Shown here: in pieces, positions 42,539-55,009 of the stretch
Layout of the letters: the number at the start of each line of letters is the position of its first letter
Numbering within the stretch: the stretch's first letter is position 1
NCBI GenBank assembly: GCA_015143295.1
Contig: CM026566.1
Span: 6,187,072 to 6,251,071, forward strand
Length of the DNA: 64,000 nucleotides
Reading direction: 5' to 3'
Origin: Tetracentron sinense
Lineage: Eukaryota; Streptophyta; Magnoliopsida; Trochodendrales; Trochodendraceae
Position numbers and translations under genes: made by a program
Notes under the pieces: generated by a model
What the model was told of the DNA's origin: nothing
The model's database searches: none
The model's input: the letters and a program-made list of their open reading frames with translations, nothing else

Positions 42539-42761
42539 GGGCGGGATGGGATTTGATCCGGCTCTCGCTGGATCAAAATCATCTGGCCCCCCTTCATGAG
42601 TGACATGTGGTGATAAAAGGGGAGAAGATATCAAATGGAGAGAAGTCAAAAATAGGGGGAAATTAAAATGACTTCTCCCAATTTTATAGCCACATGTCAG
42701 ACAAAAAGGGGGGGCCAGATGATTTTGACCCGGCGAGAGCCAGATCAAATCTCATCCCCCC
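42539..42761. mobile_element. Foldback element, 223 bp
   Basis: The arms pair over about 80 bp: left GGATGGGATTTGATCCGGCT, and the reverse complement of the right GGATGAGATTTGATCTGGCT, continuing through CAAAATCATCTGGCCCCCC. No clear target duplication. A MITE without known superfamily. Confidence 0.75.
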
Positions 42762-42812
42762 ACAGACACATTCATGACATGACGCCGCGGCATCAAATTA
42801 TCTCCAATAGAT

Positions 42813-42974
42813 CCAGAAAACTTTTCAATCACATCATTGGACATGTGGTCATAAAAGAAGAAGAGAAGTCATTTCATTTTCTCCCCAAGTTTTTTACTTC
42901 TCCTCACTTGATATCTCTTTCCCATTTATCGACACATGTCGAATGATGTGTAGAGCTCAAGACCACTTTTCTGG
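42813..42974. mobile_element. Foldback element, 162 bp
   Basis: Left CCAGAAAACTTTTCAATCAC against CCAGAAAAGTGGTCTTGAGC on the other strand, with ACATCATTSGACATGTG shared further in. No target duplication found. Confidence 0.6.
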
Positions 42975-43048
42975 CATCTGCAAGACAATTCGATGCCAAT
43001 TCGATGCCTGCTGCCACTAGTATAAACAGACATCAGTCTCTTTTTTTT

Positions 43049-43224
43049 AGATCGGATCTCAGCCAATTGCAATTGAACGCAGGGGAGTCCAATTGCATTT
43101 TGCCCCATGCCTATTGGAAAAGCAAAAAAGAAATGGAGAATGAAAATTCAAAATTTTTTCTTTTTCCAATAGACAAGTGCCACATTGCAAGAGAGTCTAA
43201 ATGCAATTGGTTTTGATCTGGTCT
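43049..43224. mobile_element. Foldback element, about 176 bp
   Basis: Left AGATCGGATC with CAATTGCA, against AGACCAGATC with CCAATTGCA on the other strand; both contain CTATTGGAAAA further in. The flanks CTTTTTTTT and CTTTTTTAT match at 8 of 9 positions but are low complexity. Confidence 0.5.
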
Positions 43225-43251
43225 CTTTTTTATGGTGAAGATTAAAAATTA

Positions 43252-44423
43252 GGGGTTTTGCAGGTTCTTCCTAATACACTATGTATAAACATTTTGTAAA
43301 TTAATTCATGATTTTCTAACAGTTAACAAACAACCTCAACCCTTGGTTCTGTCAGGTTTTCATTTGTAATTGTTAGCAAAATGACTATTATACTCTTAAG
43401 ATATTTCATAACCTCATAAAGCCCTTTTAACTTTCCTTGAATTTTGGTTAGCAAGTGTAACCCCTGTGGTTAATTTTTCTTTTTTAAACTCATTTACCTA
43501 TGGTTAAAATTCACTAACCCTTACAGTTAAAGCATCTAAATTAGTTTTTACAAAAAATATTTAAAAGTAACGTGTCCTCTTTTAACTCCCTTTAACCATG
43601 ATTAAGATTCACTAATCCTTATGGTTAAAGCACATATCTAACCTTGATTTTTAGAAAAAAAATTGAACAGCTCTTTTAATTCCCTTTAACTGTGGTTAAG
43701 ATTTACCTGACCCTTAGGCTTAAAGCAACTATCAGAAAAAATATAAAATATTAACGTGTCCCTTTTAACTCCCTTTAACAGTGGCTAAGATTCACTAGCT
43801 CTTAGGGTTAAAGCATCAAACCTTGGTTTTTAGAAAAAAAATTAATGTGTCCCTTTTTAACTTCCTTTAAATGTGGTTAATTAGATTCACTAACCTTGGT
43901 TTTTAGAAATTAAAAAAAAAAAATTAAAGTGTCCCCCTTTAACTCTGGTTAAGATTCACTAATCCTTGGGGTTAAAGCAACTAATCTAGATTTTTGAAGA
44001 AAAAAGTTGATGTGTGCCCGTTTAACTTCTTTTAACTATGATTAAGATTCACTAACACATCTAACCTTGATTTTAGATTATTATTAAAATTAACGTTTTA
44101 CTGTGTAACTCCCTTTAACTATGGTTAAGATTTAATAACCCTTAAGGTTAAAGCAACTAACCTCAGTTTTAATTACATTCCAAAAAAAAAAAAACTATAA
44201 GGGTTAAAACTTACTAACCATGGTTCAAGAACAGTTAAATGGACATTGTGAGTTTTTGAAATCTGTTAAGGGTATAATAGTCATTTTAGTAACAATTTCA
44301 TACGAAAAGGTTGAGGTTATTTGTCTAACTGTTGGAAACTTATGAATTAATTTGCAAAACATTTACAAATAACATTGTATTTGCAAATTAGAAAGAACCT
44401 AGCAGCTGATATGTAAAAACCCC
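43252..44423. mobile_element. Mutator-like non-autonomous element, 1172 bp
   Basis: Inverted arms of about 180 bp, starting GGGGTTTT at both ends and including ATGACTATTATACYCTTAA-type matches. The flanking 9-mers TAAAAATTA (43243-43251) and TAAAGATTA (44424-44432) differ at one position, as expected for a Mutator duplication. The interior is a run of about eight imperfect 90-120 bp tandem units. No transposase. Confidence 0.78.
43440..44240. repeat. Imperfect tandem units inside the Mutator-like element
   Basis: Units contain CCCTTTAACTRTGGTTAAGA, TTCACTAATCCTTAGGGTTA and an A-rich tail. About eight copies with small indels. Confidence 0.75.
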
Positions 44424-44428
44424 TAAAG

Positions 44429-45039
44429 ATTATTATCAATCATAGTGAGGAAAAAAAACTTTCCACTTGCATCACCCACCAAGGACATGCATAATTGAAA
44501 TTTGCAGTGATTCTATCTCCTCAAAAATAATTTTTAATCCTGACCATAAAGAAAAGAAAAAGTAGACATTGATGTCTGTGTCATGCCTATGCATGTCCTT
44601 TGTGGGTGATGTGATGGGAAAGTTTTTTTTTTTAATCATAATGAAAATCATTAGTGTCTACTTTTCTTTTTTATGGTCAGGATTAATAATTATTTTTGAG
44701 TGAGAAAAAACAAAAACTTTCCACTCGCATCACCCACCAAGGACATGTATGATTGTAATTGGTAGTGATTAGATCTCCTCAAAAATAATTTTTAATCCTG
44801 ACCACAAAAAAGAAAAAAGTAGACATTGATGATGTCTATGCATCACTCACCAAGGACATACATGATTGCAATTGGCAGTGATTCGATATCCTCAAAAATA
44901 AATTTTAATCCTGACCATAAAAGGAAAAAGTAGACACTGACGATGTCTGGCATTCAATGACGTCATGTCTATGCATGTCCTTGGTAGGTGATGTGAGTGG
45001 AAAGTTTTTGTTTTTTTATTCACTACGATTGATAATAAT
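44429..45039. mobile_element. Compound foldback cluster, about 611 bp
   Basis: The outer ends are inverted (ATTATTATCAATCATAGTG left; ATTATTATCAATCGTAGTG on the other strand at right). Inside, one unit (CATCACCCACCAAGGACATG followed by AATTTTTAATCCTGACCA) occurs about five times in mixed orientation (+ at 44450, 44715 and 44850; - at 44600 and 44960). It may be several nested insertions of one MITE. Confidence 0.65.
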
Positions 45040-45951
45040 TTGTAATCTTGACCATTTTTTACTGAAAATCTGGTTTGTGTCGGGTGTGCCAGCGCGACGT
45101 GGTGTAATCAGACAAAAACCTTTAGATCCCGGGTGTCGAGTCGGATAGAGTGGCTGAGAGTGCATTCACTTTGTCCTTCTATGATGAGTTCAATTATGCC
45201 TCTAGTGCTTGAAGGGCTTTCCAAATTAAAAGGTAAAACAGAATGTGATAATGTAAACGATGATTAAACATATGTAATCTATTTGATTTGATTGAAAGTA
45301 TCTACGAAGCGAGTTGTAGAGGCAAATACAAAGCTCCATTGTGGTGGAGGGTACTGAAAGTAAAGTAACTAAATAAAATCTCCCTGAGGAGGAGATTAAG
45401 TCGAGGAAAGTTCCGATAGGAATCTAGAAGGGGGATAAGGTTGCCAAGAGGTAGGTTGATGGGGAGCAATGTTGGTTGTGTGGGTGTAAGTTGCGAGAGC
45501 TTTTCCTTCTAAGTCTTGGTTATTTTATACACCCCAGAACAGTTATGGTAACCATTCCCTCCAAAGCTTTGATGTTAGCCATGTTATTTTTGAAATGACT
45601 ATTTTCCCTTGAAGCAAATCTTATCATGGGTGTCTTCTCGGTAGTTATTGCAACTACTTGACTTGATCTTCCGTCTCTTCCACACGTGTTCAGGTGTCCA
45701 CTATCACGTACTCATTTGTGCTAGATCTCAACATGTGGCTGGGCCATTCACCATCTTCCGAAGAAATCATCTTCGGTCTTCTGGCCTTCAAGCTTTTAAA
45801 AAAAATGATTTTGATGGGCTTCACCAATGGCCCATTGGGCTGGTGGCCTTTTTCATTTGGGTTATGGGTTTCTGGTGTAAGCAATGCCCCCCCAGGGTCT
45901 TTGGTTTTTGGTGTCAATGAAAGCCGAAGAGACGTAGAGTTTGTCGCACCC
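45040..45951. other. Unassigned DNA left of element D
   Basis: Mixed composition, no tandem structure. Open frames of 75-90 codons exist (45648-45966) on both strands but show no family resemblance. This is the stretch most likely to be old unique DNA in the window. Confidence 0.4.
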
Positions 45952-48316
45952 CAAAATACCGCCTAGGAGTTAAGGGATACTTTAGGCGTGACTATACCTG
46001 ACTTGCCAAACCATCCTGTAATGAACAAGGCAAAACATAATATAATAGTAATACTAATCAGAGTGTGGAAGCTCATAACAGTGCGGAAGCGTAAACCAGC
46101 TTTTTCTTTTCCTATACATACCTAGTATTCTAAGTTTATACAAAGCATCACAAGTAAAGGTGGACATGTCCACCATCAAAATACAAAAAAAGATTGAGTC
46201 TCACTCTCTTTCTCTCTCCACAACACCCTACTCATAGTATTCTAGATATGGCCACACATCTAGATCCCTATCCTCCTATGGCTGAAGTGGAATGGGCGCC
46301 GCCTCCTCGACGTACTCTTCCTCAACCCAAGCATTAGGATGTCTACTGACATGGAATGTACGGCTGAGTATGGAATACTCAGCGAGTACAAGCTACTAAC
46401 TAACAATAGCAATAACGTAATACAATGACAATAACTCATTACAATTCATAACATCAACATTTGAAGTAATACACAATCAATAATTGAAGCAATGCAATAT
46501 CAAAAATTAAAGAAATACTATGATCATGACATGCATGGAATAATGCAAAAGCTCTGATAAAACCCATACTTAAAAGTCATGGCTTGTTTTTGAAAATAGC
46601 TTTTCGTGTTTTTCAAAACTTGCTTGTCGTGACTAAACTTGTTCTTGTTTGGAATCACACTTGCCATGCTTGTCTTGTCATGCTTATCTTGTGAGCCAGA
46701 TGTTAGTGCCCTTGTAGTGACTTGGGAGCCGGATACGTAAGTATCCTTCAGTGAAACATGCAATAGAAACAACTTGTAAGCCAGATACGTAAGTATCCAT
46801 TAGCAAAATAGAAAAAACACACCAACATCCTTGACCGGCCCTTTGTCCGGCTTGATCAACTCATCTTGTTTTATTGTGAGCCAGGTATAACATATCTTGC
46901 GATATGCCCTACCCTTGACCGACCCGATGTCTGGCTTTATCATCTTGTTTTCTTGTAAGCCAGATATGACATACCTAGGGGATATGCCCAATCCTTGACC
47001 AGCCCAATGTCCAGCTTTATCATTCGTATCATAAATCACATGTCTTATTCTTGTTTGTTTACATATACTTATACTTTTAGAAAATTTGGTTCATGCATGC
47101 ATGCGTGCGTGTGTGTAGGACTTGTGGTGATCATGATGACATGTACAACTAAGGGATAGTATGTAGCATTTTAATTTCTTAATAAAATCATGATAGGATT
47201 TAGACAAGCATATAGGCATTGGAGCAATTTACCATCCTAGGAAAAACTATATAAATCATACTTTCATATCCCTTATTAAATCCATTAAATTCTCATTTAT
47301 GCATTTCACTGAACACTTGGCATACAACACTCTCATAGCCATTTTATTCAAGTTGTTATGTGCATACATTTCATCAAACACATGGGGTGTATTCATTATG
47401 TGTACAATGCCCTTCCAACATTTTCCATCACACAATATACATGACATCCACCCGACATCCAATCGCCTTAACCCGTCATCCATTCATACATCCACAATCA
47501 TTCTTTTTCTTGTTTATTTTAGGAATAATTGTGTAACTCAAGGAAGATGGAAAACACAAAGTCAAAATCATCATTTCCAAAGAGAAACTTAAGTTATTAC
47601 TAAGCTAGTTAGGAGGGTGTACTAACCTTAAGGTTTCACTCCCAATCTTGAAGAAAACCCCTTGATTTGGAAACCTTCAAGCTTGATGAAGGAGGGCTCA
47701 ACCTTGAAGACAATCCAAGCTTGATACTTGAGCTCCTCTTGATTTCAATCCAACCCTCTTTGGAGATTTTTCCCAATTCTCCTCTTCTCCTCTTTCTCTC
47801 CCTTAGGTTTAGGAAACCCCAAATGAAATCCCACTTATAAGTCAAGGGTTTAAAACCCTTGAATTCGGAATCAGCACCCGCATGCGATCGATCGTACACC
47901 TACTGCGATCGATCACGGATCCCAGTGCGATCGATCGCACTGAATTCTGAAGGTTTTTTGTCAAATTTTCCTTGCATGCGATCGATCGCACACACTTGCG
48001 ATCGATCGTAGATTCCTGCTTGATCTATCACTCCTGGAGTCACCTTTTATACATGGACCAATTACCATTGTATGCGATCGATTGCACCTTACCTGCGATC
48101 GATCGCACTCCCCAGTTTTTCTATATTTTCACCTTTAGACCCCTTTGGGGTGTTCCAACTCCATTTCCATCATCCTTAGGGTCCTTAACCCCCTTTTTCA
48201 TGTTGCACATGGGCCGCTAACATCCATTTTCATAAAATACCAAATTCAAATATGTGGGAAGCCATTTGGCCATGAAATCACTATTTATTGGCCATGAAAA
48301 GTTCCGGAGAGCTACA
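45952..48316 (-). mobile_element. 3' LTR of element D
   Basis: 2365 bp from TGTCGCACCCC to GGAGAGCTACA, then the polypurine tract. U5 hairpins with perfect stems: GGATAC-GTAA-GTATCC (46732-46747) and CATATC-TTGC-GATATG (46892-46907). Donor-like AAGGTTAGTAC near 47625. TGCGATCGATCGCA array at 47880-48110. ACTTATAAGT as a possible TATA at 47833-47842. The conserved U3 block is not recognisable in this family. The mini-ORF is present but interrupted by a TAG (AWVEEEYVEEAAPIPLQP*). Confidence 0.88.
47880..48110 (-). repeat. TGCGATCGATCGCA palindrome array, LTR D
   Basis: About seven words of the type TGCGATCGATCGCA, spaced 20-40 bp. The same core occurs in LTR J (62890-63110). Confidence 0.85.
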
Positions 48317-48330
48317 TCCTCCCCTCTTAC
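48317..48330 (-). other. Polypurine tract of element D
   Basis: The minus strand reads GTAAGAGGGGAGGA, directly before the 3' LTR. Confidence 0.8.
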
Positions 48331-48419
48331 AAAAATTTCATCCTCAAAATTAAGACGGCACAAGGAGTTTACCAGAAAACAAGCAGACATACATCAACCA
48401 TGAAATCAACCAAACAATT

Positions 48420-51400
48420 GAGGGTACTTTTCTTTCACTTCTGCCTTACGCTCCCACGTAGCCTCTTCTATTAAATGGTGCTGTCATCTTACTAGGACCG
48501 ACAGAATGGTCTTATTACGCAAAACTTGATCTCGCCTGTCCAATATCTGCACTGGTTGCTCAACTAATGTGAGATCCTCCCAAATCTCTACCTGATCACG
48601 CTCGATCACATGGGATGGATCCAGGATATATTTCTGGAGCATAGAAATGTGTAATACATTGTGGACCGCCGCCATAGAAGTGGGTAGTAAAACCCGGTAA
48701 GCGACCTCACCAACTCTGGTGCTGATCTCGAATGGACCCACGTATCTAGGGCTAAACTTGCCTCTCTTTCTGAACCTCATGACACCCTTTGATGGTGAGA
48801 CCTTAACAAAAACCATATCACTAACTCTGAACTCTAAATCTCATCTACGGTTGTCCGCATAACTCTTTTGTCGATCTTGTGTAGCCTTCAACCTTTCCCG
48901 GACAACCTTGACCCTATCTGCTGTCTGCTCAATCAATTCGGGGCCAAACAACTTTCTTTCACCTACTTCATCCCAATACAAAGGAGATCTACTGTTTCTC
49001 CCGTATAAAGGCTCAAAAGGCGCCATTTGGATGCTCACCTGATAACTGTTATTGTAAGCCAACTGCCCTTGAAGTCTAGCATACAGGCTCGAAGCATGTC
49101 CTCTATTATTTGATTCATCTTCTCGGTTTGCCTATCTGTCTGAGGATGAAAGGTTGGGCTAAAGTCGAAATGGAAAGCCATGACATTCTAAAAGTTCTTC
49201 CAAAACATGGAAGTAAATCTGGGATCCCTGTCCGACACAATCCTCACTGGTACACCATGCAACTGAACGATTTCCTTGATGTACAGTGTAGCTAACTGGT
49301 TCAAATTGAAGGTAGTTCGATATGAAAAGAAATGAGCGAACTTAGTTAGTCTAGCAACCACGACCTATATAGCTTTGGAGTTCCTAGCCGTCCGTGGCAA
49401 CCCCATAATGAAGTCCATAGAGATGTGCTCCCATTTCAATTTGGGAATAGGGAGAGGCTGTAATAGTTCTGTTGGCCTCATATGCTTAGCCTTGACCTAT
49501 TAGCACACTAAGCATCTAGATACATACTCTACTACTTCTCTTTTCATGTTCCACCACCAGAAAAGTCCCTTGAGGTTCCGATACATCTTGGTACCCTTAG
49601 GGTGAATACTTGGACCCATAAGCTTCATCCAAAATTTCTCTTCTAAGCTCTTCATCGGCAGGAACACATGTTCTTCCCTTGAATGTGATAGTTCCATCTC
49701 CTCTCGTGGTGAAGTACTCGCTACCCCTACTAATCATCTTGTCTTAGTAGGCAAGTAGTTCGGCATCTGATCCTTTCAACTCTTGGATCCTGGCCAATAT
49801 GGCCTAACGGTGATGTTAGCCATTACCGGCCCAAAGGTAGGAAGACTAAAACTGATGTCGAGGTTAGAAGCATCCTCCAAAAATTTCCACTCTTGCACCA
49901 TCATGTGCTTCAAGAGTTTCAGAAGTTTCCTGCTAAGGGCATCTGCCACTACATTTGCCTTAGTCAGATGGTATTGAATGGAACATTCATAATCTTTCAA
50001 AAACTCCATCCATCTCCTTTGTCTGCGATTCATCTCTTTCTGGGGAAAATAGATACTTTAGGCTTTTAAGATCTGTGAACACGTCAAATTGTTCCCCATA
50101 GAGATAGGGCTGCCATATCTTCAATGCAAAAACAACCGCGACAAACTCTAAGTCATGTGTAGGGTAGTTCTTCTCATAATCCTTCAACTGTTGGGAAGCA
50201 TAAGCAAGAACCTTCTTATTTTTCATCAAAACACACCGTAACCCAACATGTGAGGCATCACTATACACGACAAAACCACCACTCTCAGATGACACTGTGA
50301 GTACGGGAGCCGTAGTGAGCCTCTTCTTCAACTCTTGGAAGCTGATCTCGCATTTGTCACTCCATACAAACTTAGCATTCTTTCGAGTCAAGTATGTAAG
50401 CGGTGCAGCTAAGCTGGAGAATCCCTCTACAAATCTCCGATAATAGCCTGCCAACCTGAAGAAGCTACATATCTCTGTAACACTTTTGGGCCTCTCCTAG
50501 CTCATCACTGCCTCTACTTTTGTCGAATCAACTAAGATACCTTCAACCGATACAACATGTCCAAGAAAAGCCACTTTCTCTAGCCAGATTCGCACTTACT
50601 CAACTTGGTATATAATTTATGCTCTCGAAGCGTCTCAAGAATAAGGCAAAATCTCGATCATGATCAAAATGTCATCGACAAATACTACTACACATTGATT
50701 GAGACAAGGGCTGAACACCCAGTTCATCAAGTCCATGAACGCAGCCGGTGCATTTGTCAAATCGAAAGGCATAACAAGGAACTCGTAGTGCTCGTACCGA
50801 GTCCTGAAAGTCATCTTTGGAACATCTTCTGCCTTGATCTTTAATTGATGATACCCTGATTTAAGATCAATCTTGGAGAAGAACCTCGCTCCCTTCAATT
50901 GGTCAAACAAGTCGTCTATCCGTGGTAACGGATAACGGTTCTTCATCGTGACCTTGTGTAACTGTCTATAATCAATACACATACGCATTAAGCCATTTTT
51001 CTTCTCACAAATAGCACTGGGGCACCCCATGGTGAGACACTTGGCCTAATGAATATCAGGCTTTGTAGTTCATCTAACTGTACCTTCAACTCCTTGAGTT
51101 CAATCGGGGCTATCCTATAAGGAGCCCTAGAGATCAGAGCAGTGTCAGGCACAGGCTCTATCACGAACTCAATCTCTCAATTTGGAGGTAATCCAGACAA
51201 TTCCTCGAGAAAAACATATAGGAACTCACTCACAACCGGAATGGTTGAGGAGTTTTGTGCCTCTGGGTTTGGTAAGCTTAAAGCTGCAAAATGGCAATAT
51301 CCCTTCCTTGTAGCCCTTGAAAGTGAAATGGCTTTACTCCTTCCAGCCTGAAGTTCACCACCTTCTTGAAACATGCCACATGTTCGTGGTGGGTTGATAG

Positions 51401-51683
51401 CTGATCCATCCTGAGGATGACGTCGAAGTCCATGTCTTGAAAATCCAGGATGATCAGGTCAGCCAACAACTCATGTTGTCCCACTTGAACCACACGGTCC
51501 TTTTATATTTGGTCTGCCTCAACCGACTTACCTAGCAGAGTCAAAACGAATGAATGGTTAACTCCCGCTCCAACTGACTAGACTCGGTTGAAAAACCCTT
51601 TGTAAAACTAGGCGAAACGAATGAATGAGTGGATCCCGTGTCGATCAATACTGAAGCTAGACATTTTTTTACCAACAAGGCAC
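48420..51683 (-). pseudogene. Element D pol, multiply interrupted
   Basis: Minus strand, same domain order as A. Protease near 51.65 kb ([10 protein letters not shown]). RT with [20 protein letters not shown] and FVDDILI, then a short deletion after the catalytic site (50635-50660). RNase H with [16 protein letters not shown] to [11 protein letters not shown]. Integrase with GTKMYRNLKGLFWWWNMKRE, then AYNNSYQVSIQMAPFEPLYG. Chromodomain-like ILDRRDQVLRNKTILSVLVR, stop, QHHLIEEATWE. At least eight stops or frameshifts. Inactive; older than A. Confidence 0.87.
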
Positions 51684-51819
51684 CTGTATACTTGCATAAC
51701 TAACATCAATGCATTTCAACACGTATACACATCATATTTGGTTAACATATTATACACATAAGCAATCATATTATATTATGGTACACATTCACCATTTAAA
51801 CATTAGCATTCTTGCGTAC
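51684..51819 (-). other. Putative gag-protease intron, element D
   Basis: 136 bp. Donor GCGCAAG then GTACGCAAG; acceptor TATACAG then GTGCCTTG. Removal joins ...SASDDVAQ in frame to GALLVKKCLASVLIDTG. The donor hexamer GTACGC is shared with A (and with C after one missing base). Confidence 0.6.
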
Positions 51820-53002
51820 CTTGCGCGACATCATCCGATGCACTTGTGTCCCGTTTTGACAGGGCAAAGACTCGGCCCTGAGTTACTTGGCGAGGTGGCT
51901 GGGTAGACTGTGAAAGCCTCGATGCCGGTGAGGAGCTTTGCTAAGATGATTGCCTAACTGGGGGCCTATTCCCTTGAGACTGAGCCGGCATTTGACGGCG
52001 GGGACAATCTTTGATCATGTGGCCTTGGTCCCCACAGAGAAAGCACCCTCCAAAAATCTTTAAACATTCCCCTACCAAATGCCTCCTACCACAATACGTA
52101 CATGGCTCGTATAAGTAAGTGGAGGGCGTATATCCCGTGATATGTGACACTACAGGGCGAGGTGCCTATGTAGGAGCCTGGCACACCGCCTATGGAACGA
52201 AAGGGCGAGTAGACTGAGGTGCCGAGTACAACCTTTGTGACTGTGTTGGCCCTACATGTTGGTATGAGGTGGTCCTATCTCTCTTCTCCCCTGAACAACT
52301 AGACTGGCCTTTTTCCCTTCTCTTGAAAAATTCTTTAGAATTAGCCTCAGCCAATTGTGCTTCGTCAACTACTTCGGCATAGGTCTCATGGTTGAACATC
52401 GAAACTCTATCCTTGAGGTAAGCCTTCCATCCCCTTTCAAATTTTCAGGCCTTCATAGCCTCTGTCGCTATCATATGCGGAGCAAACTTGGATAGCTCCG
52501 AAAACTTGGCTTCATAAGCCATCACTGACATATTACCTTGCTCTAAGGTAATAAATTCAACTTCCTTTTTCTCCTTCATCCCAATCAGGAAATACTTCTT
52601 GTAGAAGACGTCTAAGAATTCTCCCCAAGTCCAACCTTGACCCTGTCGGGTCAAATCCCGGGTCCTCACCGCTGATCTCCACCAATGGTTGGCCTCACCT
52701 TCTAGCATAAAGGCGGCCCAGGTGACCCTCTCTGCCTCTGTAGGCAACAAGACTGAAGAGATCTTTTCGAGTTGTTGTATCCATGCTTCGGCGGCTAAAG
52801 GGTCGCTACTTCCACAAAATACTAGAGGCCTCATCCTCTAAAAAGCTTCTATTTCGGCCTGTGCTCGATTTGGAGGAGCAGCTATAAGAGCGGCACCTAA
52901 AGGAGGAGTGGCAGGTTGTCTTGCTGCCAACATAGCCAAAGTCTCGGCTATGGATGCGAAAGCTTGAGCGAAGTCGGGTTGTTCATCACTCGAGGGGGCA
53001 TC
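51820..53002 (-). pseudogene. Element D gag, main part
   Basis: Minus strand. AFMLEGEANHWWRSAVRTRD, WGEFLDVFYKKYFLIG and AYEAKFSELSKFAPHMIATE match the gag domain of A. CTYCGRRHLVGEC and CFLCGDQGHMIKDC form the two Cys/His motifs (52.1 kb). The end RVFALSKRDTSASDDVAQ runs in frame to the putative donor. Stops and shifts lie between pieces. Solo LTR L is inserted near the N-terminus; the first codons continue at 55853-55907. Confidence 0.82.
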
Positions 53003-53639
53003 TGTCACGACCCAAAATCCCCCCTAGGAGTTAGGAGACTTTAGGCTCGTGACCGCCGTGTCATACTTTCCTGTCATGACACATAAGGCATACATACCAT
53101 CCTGTAAGAGCATACAAGGCATACTAAAAAGCGGAACTGAAAATTTCTTTATAACATAACCTGCGATTTGTATTCCAAGTCCAAACCAACAATTTATAAA
53201 AAATTTAAAGTCTAAAGTGGACATTCCCCACTTTCAAAATACACAACCCTCTCCGTCACATCACTCAACAATAGTCTAGATAGGGCCTCCTATCTAGAGC
53301 TCCATCATCCTAGTGATGGTCCATGGTAGGCTCCGGCTCGTAGTACTCCTTTATCCATGGCTCAGGAGCACGTACATCCATAAAACCTGCCGAAGTCAAT
53401 AATTCGGCTGAGCATGGAATACTCAGCGTATACAAACTACTAACTAACATTACTATAAACATCAATGCTAGCATATGCATTTATCTGAGCGAAATAGGCA
53501 AAAGTAACGCGGAATGAGTATATAACTTAGAGCAGTTTATAAAACAGATAGCATGTGAGCTTTTCATGACAGGGCACATCTCATTGAGCATTTCACTAAC
53601 GATTTACGTTGAGCCATAACAAACTTGATACTTAGAGTG

Positions 53640-54060
53640 ATTCGCAAAACCGATAACAAAGTGATACTTTACAAGCAAGGCGGTCCCTTAAGAACACCCT
53701 TGAATTCATAACAAAACGATACTTTACAAGCAAGGAGGTATACTCCATTGAGTCTGAAATCAAAGCGATACTTTACAAGCAAGGAGTTATACTCCCTTGA
53801 GTCGAAATCAAAGCAACTTTACAAGCAAGGAGGTATACTCCCTTGAGTCGAAATCAAAGCAACTTTACAAGAAAGGAGATATACTCCCTTGAGTCGAAAT
53901 CAAAGCAATACTTTACACGCAAGGAGATATACTCCCTTGAGTTGAAATCAAAGCAACTTTACAAGCAAGGAGGTATACTCTCTTGAGTCGAAATCAAAGC
54001 AACTTTACAAGCCAGGAGGTATACTCCCTTGAGTTGAAATCAAAGCAATACTTAGAACAC
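53640..54060 (-). repeat. Hairpin minisatellite of LTR L
   Basis: About nine units near 45 bp containing TTTACAAGCAAGGAGGTATA and CTCCCTTGAGTCGAAATCAA. Unit hairpin GGAG-GTATA-CTCC. Shared with LTRs F1 and M. Confidence 0.85.
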
Positions 54061-54149
54061 TTACCCAAAGTTTGGCCTTAAACTTACTTGTGAACTTGTG
54101 AGCTTGTGAACCTGTAAAGTTGTGAACTTTATAAAACCCTGTTCTTGTG

Positions 54150-54450
54150 AGAATCATTGAATCATGCGAGACTTGTGAACATCGTGCGAGACTTGTGAAC
54201 ATCGTGAGAGACTTGTAATCATCATGCGAGACTTGTGAACATCATGCATCATGCGAGACTTGTAATCATCATGCGAGACTTGTGAACATCGTGTGAGACG
54301 TGAAATCATCATGCGAGACTTGTAGTTATCATGTGAGACTTGTGAACATCATGTGAGACTTGTAATCATGCGAGACTTGTGAACATCGTGTGAGACGTGA
54401 AATCATCATGCGAGACTTGTGAACATCGTGTGAGACGTGTGATTCATATT
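54150..54450 (-). repeat. Second minisatellite of LTR L
   Basis: At least twelve copies of a roughly 21-bp unit, CATGCGAGACTTGTGAACAT and variants, with irregular spacing. Confidence 0.85.
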
Positions 54451-54999
54451 CATGCGAGAGTAAGTGTGGGCAATTCAGTAACCTTATAATAGTCTCAAAA
54501 TCACGGTAATATCCAAAGCATGTAAAACATGATTATCAATTCCAATTTCTATCAAGGACATGCCTCAAATTCTACTATTCATTTACAACGCACAGTAAAG
54601 CAATTTAGTGGAGTTTAGTTACTAATTATCTTATCAAAATCATGCTTTCTAACTTACTTACAATATAGGAATTATAAATATGGCCAAAACATCCTAACTT
54701 TCATCACAACCATTTACTTAAACCATAGAAATCAATTTAAACATCGATGAAGTATAGTAAGGCAAGTTAGTGGATTGTTCTAACTCTTGAAGGATTGAAT
54801 TCCTTCAATTTCAGAGTGTTTGGAAGGCTGGAGAAATTCAAATTCAAGCTTGAAGAGAAAGATCCAAGCTCTTCCTTTAACCACCAACTTAAACTAAGAG
54901 CCACACAAGAGAACTCAAGACTTCTCTTCTTCCTCCTCCTTCAAAATCACTCTCAAGCTCTCTCTAGGGTTCTTGTAACCCTTATGGATGAATTTTGAG

Positions 55000-55009
55000 C
55001 TTATATAAG
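55000..55009 (-). promoter_or_regulatory. TATA box, LTR L
   Basis: CCTTATATAA on the minus strand, next to a CT-rich leader start. Confidence 0.65.

Noticed and set aside
45648..45966. Overlapping 75-90 codon frames as a possible host gene
   Set aside because: Open on both strands, no motif, no splice structure and no neighbours to support it.
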